Assembly: GCF_014831675.1 (NCBI RefSeq)
Contig: NZ_VJXY01000012.1
Span: forward strand, 1 to 64,000
Direction of reading: 5' to 3'
Source of the DNA: Komarekiella delphini-convector SJRDD-AB1
Lineage (GTDB): Bacteria > Cyanobacteriota > Cyanobacteriia > Cyanobacteriales > Nostocaceae
Length of the DNA stretch: 64,000 bases
Shown: one piece after another, positions 63,167 to 64,000 of the stretch
Numbering within the stretch: position 1 is the first letter of the stretch
Layout of the letters: every line of letters begins with the position of its first letter
The notes under the pieces: model-generated
Database searches by the model: none
What the model saw: the letters and a program-made list of their open reading frames with translations, nothing else
What the model was told of the DNA's origin: nothing
Made by a program: the position numbers and the translations under genes

Positions 63167-64000
63167 TTAAAGCCAGTTCCCAACCAAAACAAAGGCAGAC
63201 CAAAAGAACGGGTCACGAAAATCTGTTTGGCGGATCAGGTTTATTTGTGCTTGTCGCAGTGCTTCGGCTTTAGTAATTTTAGGTTGTCGTAGTTGCTCAT
63301 AGAAGTGAGTCATCAGCATTTGGGCTGCCTTATCTTTGACAGGCCATAGGGTGGCGATAGTGGAACGGGCTCCGGATTTGATCGCCAAACCTGCTAGTCC
63401 CAGGACAGCGCGGTCGTCCCCTGTCGCAGTATCGCAGGCACTCAGTACTAGCAATTCAATTGCTTTCGATGAATTGCCACCCCGATTTTTCAGCAGTTCA
63501 GACAATTCCTTGACATTAACTTGTCCATCCCATGTCAGTAAGAAGGTATCTTCAAGACGGGAACTAAACTGTCCGTGAGTTGCGAGGTGGACGACATCGA
63601 CACGACTGGATTTTACCCGATCAGCTAGGGCTTGACTGGTAAATTTTTGGTTTAGTAACAGATCAGATGGCACTGTCTGGGAAATTTGCTTTACTTCCGA
63701 TTCCACCGCAGGCAAGGCAGCAAAGCCAGCATGAGATTGACTGATACCACCGACGATCGCATTGATTTTGTTTTGCTGAAGCGAATGAGCAGGCATGAGT
63801 TGCAATCCTGGCGAGAGGGCAATAGCATATTTCTCAATCAGATATTGCTTACCGTCAGATAAAGCGGACATGGGAATGTTACGTAACTTCCCATCCAAAA
63901 TAAACACCAATGTCTTAGTGTCTTTGAAAAGTTGTTCCTGTTCAGCAGGACGAATCAACCAATCATAAATTTGTTGAGTAAGTTGCTCTCTTTCTTGGGA
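63167..64000 (-). CDS. CHAT-domain protease, C-terminal part (5' end beyond window)
   Basis: The reading frame is open to the window edge; upstream of MIRPAEQEQLF it continues SQEREQLTQQIYDWL, so the start lies outside. The visible 277 residues are a CHAT domain: FILDGKLRNIPMSALSDGKQ, AIALSPGLQLMP, catalytic His in VVHLATHGQFS and Cys in LVLSACDTATGD, then GLAIKSGARSTIATLWPVKD and a C-terminal FFWSAFVLVGNWL. Family members usually carry TPR repeats before this domain, but I cannot see them. It is the first gene seen of a minus-strand cluster with DUF928 and CHASE2 kinase genes, 190 bp upstream of DUF928. Confidence 0.93.
   Translation of the reverse strand, partial: SQEREQLTQQIYDWLIRPAEQEQLFKDTKTLVFILDGKLRNIPMSALSDGKQYLIEKYAIALSPGLQLMPAHSLQQNKINAIVGGISQSHAGFAALPAVESEVKQISQTVPSDLLLNQKFTSQALADRVKSSRVDVVHLATHGQFSSRLEDTFLLTWDGQVNVKELSELLKNRGGNSSKAIELLVLSACDTATGDDRAVLGLAGLAIKSGARSTIATLWPVKDKAAQMLMTHFYEQLRQPKITKAEALRQAQINLIRQTDFRDPFFWSAFVLVGNWL

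Overview
The window is cyanobacterial chromosome, almost certainly from a filamentous, heterocyst-forming lineage (Nostoc/Anabaena-like). The evidence is psbZ, nblA, Vipp1, bciB, a desC-desA-desB desaturase cluster, phylloquinone genes menD and menB, a CcbP-type calcium-binding protein and PEP-CTERM proteins. Eukaryote-like kinases and CHAT proteases are abundant, the HIP1 octamer GCGATCGC recurs (for example 2298-2305), and short interspersed repeats are numerous both between and inside genes.

Layout. 1-5.9 kb holds decayed or small genes: a 5'-truncated FAD oxidoreductase, a Uma2 gene broken by two single-base losses, ccbP, a sugar acetyltransferase, and a patatin with an unusual insert. 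5.9-14.5 kb holds a REC-PAS-GGDEF regulator, folB, menD, a methyltransferase/AlkB operon, an Rpn-type nuclease with a decayed fragment beside it, and menB. 14.5-28.4 kb is mainly housekeeping and membrane genes: a DciA-like protein, a SPOR-like protein, tandem PspA/Vipp1, thioredoxin, an aminotransferase, a PEP-CTERM protein, a single-domain response regulator, uvrC and small zinc-ribbon proteins. 28.6-42.4 kb is dominated by signalling: three Ser/Thr kinase genes, a PP2C phosphatase, an ABC1/UbiB kinase, nblA and an ABC-F protein. 42.5-50.7 kb has a DUF433/DUF5615 toxin-antitoxin-like pair, an intact Uma2 gene, a DHH-CBS-CCA-adding enzyme fusion, psbZ, ribH, tRNA-Gly(GCC) and proA. 50.8-57.7 kb has the desaturase cluster, a methionine gamma-lyase-like gene, a GxxExxY gene bounded by inverted repeats, and bciB. 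57.7-64 kb is a minus-strand cluster of a CHAT protease (cut by the window edge), a DUF928 protein, a CHASE2 hybrid histidine kinase and a REC-histidine kinase.

The most notable candidate system is the two-gene unit at 34649-38463. It encodes a DUF1822-type protein with an N-terminal membrane helix and a possible TRADD-N/death-like middle domain, followed 20 bp later by one 798-residue polypeptide joining a CHAT caspase-like protease, two zinc ribbons and a Ser/Thr kinase. A second CHAT-centred cluster lies at the right edge. The other main theme is repeat invasion: at least five genes carry in-frame repeat insertions or expanded tandem repeats, and one interspersed repeat supplies the ribosome-binding site and start codon of the aminotransferase gene.
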